Part shown: in pieces, positions 63,750 to 64,000 of the stretch
Numbering within the stretch: position 1 is the first letter of the stretch
Layout: the number at the start of each line of letters is the position of its first letter
Assembly: GCA_018222405.1 (NCBI GenBank)
Contig: JAAFAI010000014.1
Span: 1-64,000 of the forward strand
Length of the DNA stretch: 64,000 nt
Origin: Gammaproteobacteria bacterium
GTDB lineage: Bacteria > Pseudomonadota > Gammaproteobacteria > Enterobacterales > Alteromonadaceae
Direction: 5' to 3'
Program-made: the position numbers and the translations under genes
The notes under the pieces: model-generated
Seen by the model: the letters and a program-made list of their open reading frames with translations, nothing else
What the model was told of the DNA's origin: nothing
Databases searched by the model: none

Positions 63750-64000
63750 GTGAAAACACTGACATCCGGCGAAATCGCCGAATATTGTGACGTTAATCTC
63801 CGAACGGTTATCCGATGGCTGGAAAGCGGCAAGTTAAAAGGCTTTAAATTACCTGGGCGTGGTAACAACCGGGTTCTGATAAACGACTTTATCGATTTTC
63901 TGGAACGCCATAATATGCCGATACCGGATAACCTGAAGCCCGAGGCTTCACCGCTCATCCTGATTGTTGATGATGAACTACCGGTGGCTAAATCCATCCA
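63750..64000 (+). CDS. Excisionase-type DNA-binding domain fused to a response-regulator receiver (partial)
   Basis: Begins with GTG preceded by GAGG at 7 bases and runs off the window end without a stop. The first 55 residues form a MerR/excisionase-like helix-turn-helix (TSGEIAEYCDVNLRTVIRWL, GKLKGFKLPGRGNNRV), followed by a linker and the start of a receiver domain (LILIVDDELPVAKSI, whose Asp pair binds metal). This domain order is characteristic of proteins pairing DNA-binding with phospho-signalling. The long minus-strand frame over the same bases is its antisense shadow. It is divergent from the REC-EAL gene, 188 bases between starts. Confidence 0.8.
   Translation, partial: MKTLTSGEIAEYCDVNLRTVIRWLESGKLKGFKLPGRGNNRVLINDFIDFLERHNMPIPDNLKPEASPLILIVDDELPVAKSI

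Noticed and set aside
63680-63997. Minus-strand frame of 105 codons at the right end
   Set aside because: Antisense to the partial HTH-receiver gene, which has a clear ribosome binding site and conserved domains.
1-64000. tRNA, rRNA or CRISPR array
   Set aside because: No tRNA-like T-loop context, rRNA sequence or regularly spaced repeats were seen.

Overview
The window looks like a chromosomal segment of a marine gammaproteobacterium of the Alteromonadales (Alteromonas-like). The evidence is MotX of the sodium-driven polar flagellar motor, a TIGR02647-type small protein, a CadC-like regulator with a beta-propeller sensor, several c-di-GMP proteins and the gene orders ubiE-ubiJ-ubiB, ubiD-fre and rnr-rlmB. 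No tRNA, rRNA, CRISPR array, intact insertion sequence or prophage was recognised. Most of the window is ordinary core genome, densely packed in short operons.

Layout. 1-3700: an RND efflux pump operon (membrane fusion protein, then transporter); the transporter reading frame stops about 170 residues early. 3.7-6.2 kb: an exported NUDIX protein and a large acyl-CoA dehydrogenase. 6.2-6.6 kb: a gene-free stretch packed with inverted repeats, the most unusual non-coding DNA here. 6.6-10.4 kb: a DUF3016 protein, a small membrane protein, ccoG behind an FNR-type promoter, and srkA. 10.5-16.8 kb: a MipA/OmpV outer-membrane protein, then a self-contained sugar cassette (fructokinase, OprB-type porin, ROK repressor, FucP-type permease) with two matching candidate operators. 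16.9-21.4 kb: a membrane-bound CadC-like regulator facing a secreted S15 peptidase. 21.5-24.4 kb: a cobalamin riboswitch with btuB, then dsbA and a perfect 24-bp hairpin. 24.5-36.7 kb: SulP transporter, AEC transporter, bolA, alkB-like, rlmG, cyclophilin, a diguanylate cyclase, a GNAT and gamma-glutamylcyclotransferase-like pair, rlmB and rnr. 36.9-44.3 kb: an M16 lipoprotein protease, a VOC protein, a Tat-exported PhoD phosphatase, a membrane protein, motX and a TIGR02647 protein. 44.6-49.3 kb: ubiD, fre, an M28 peptidase and a periplasmic solute-binding-like protein. 50-53.8 kb: glutaryl-CoA dehydrogenase, an Lrp/AsnC regulator and a cysteine synthase. 53.9-61.7 kb: a cold-shock protein, ubiB, ubiJ, ubiE, gph, a Tag-like glycosylase, oligopeptidase A and a small heat-shock protein behind a sigma-32-type promoter. 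61.9-64 kb: a response regulator with an EAL domain, divergent from a DNA-binding/receiver protein cut by the window end.

How the genes work together. UbiD, UbiE, UbiJ and UbiB are ubiquinone-synthesis proteins, and Fre can supply reduced flavin for the UbiD cofactor. The sugar cassette covers outer-membrane entry, inner-membrane uptake, phosphorylation and repression, most likely of fructose. The riboswitch couples cobalamin level to its outer-membrane receptor. No complete unknown system is evident. The best candidates for something undescribed are the 6.2-6.6 kb structured element, the ROK operator pair and the CadC-like/S15 peptidase pair.
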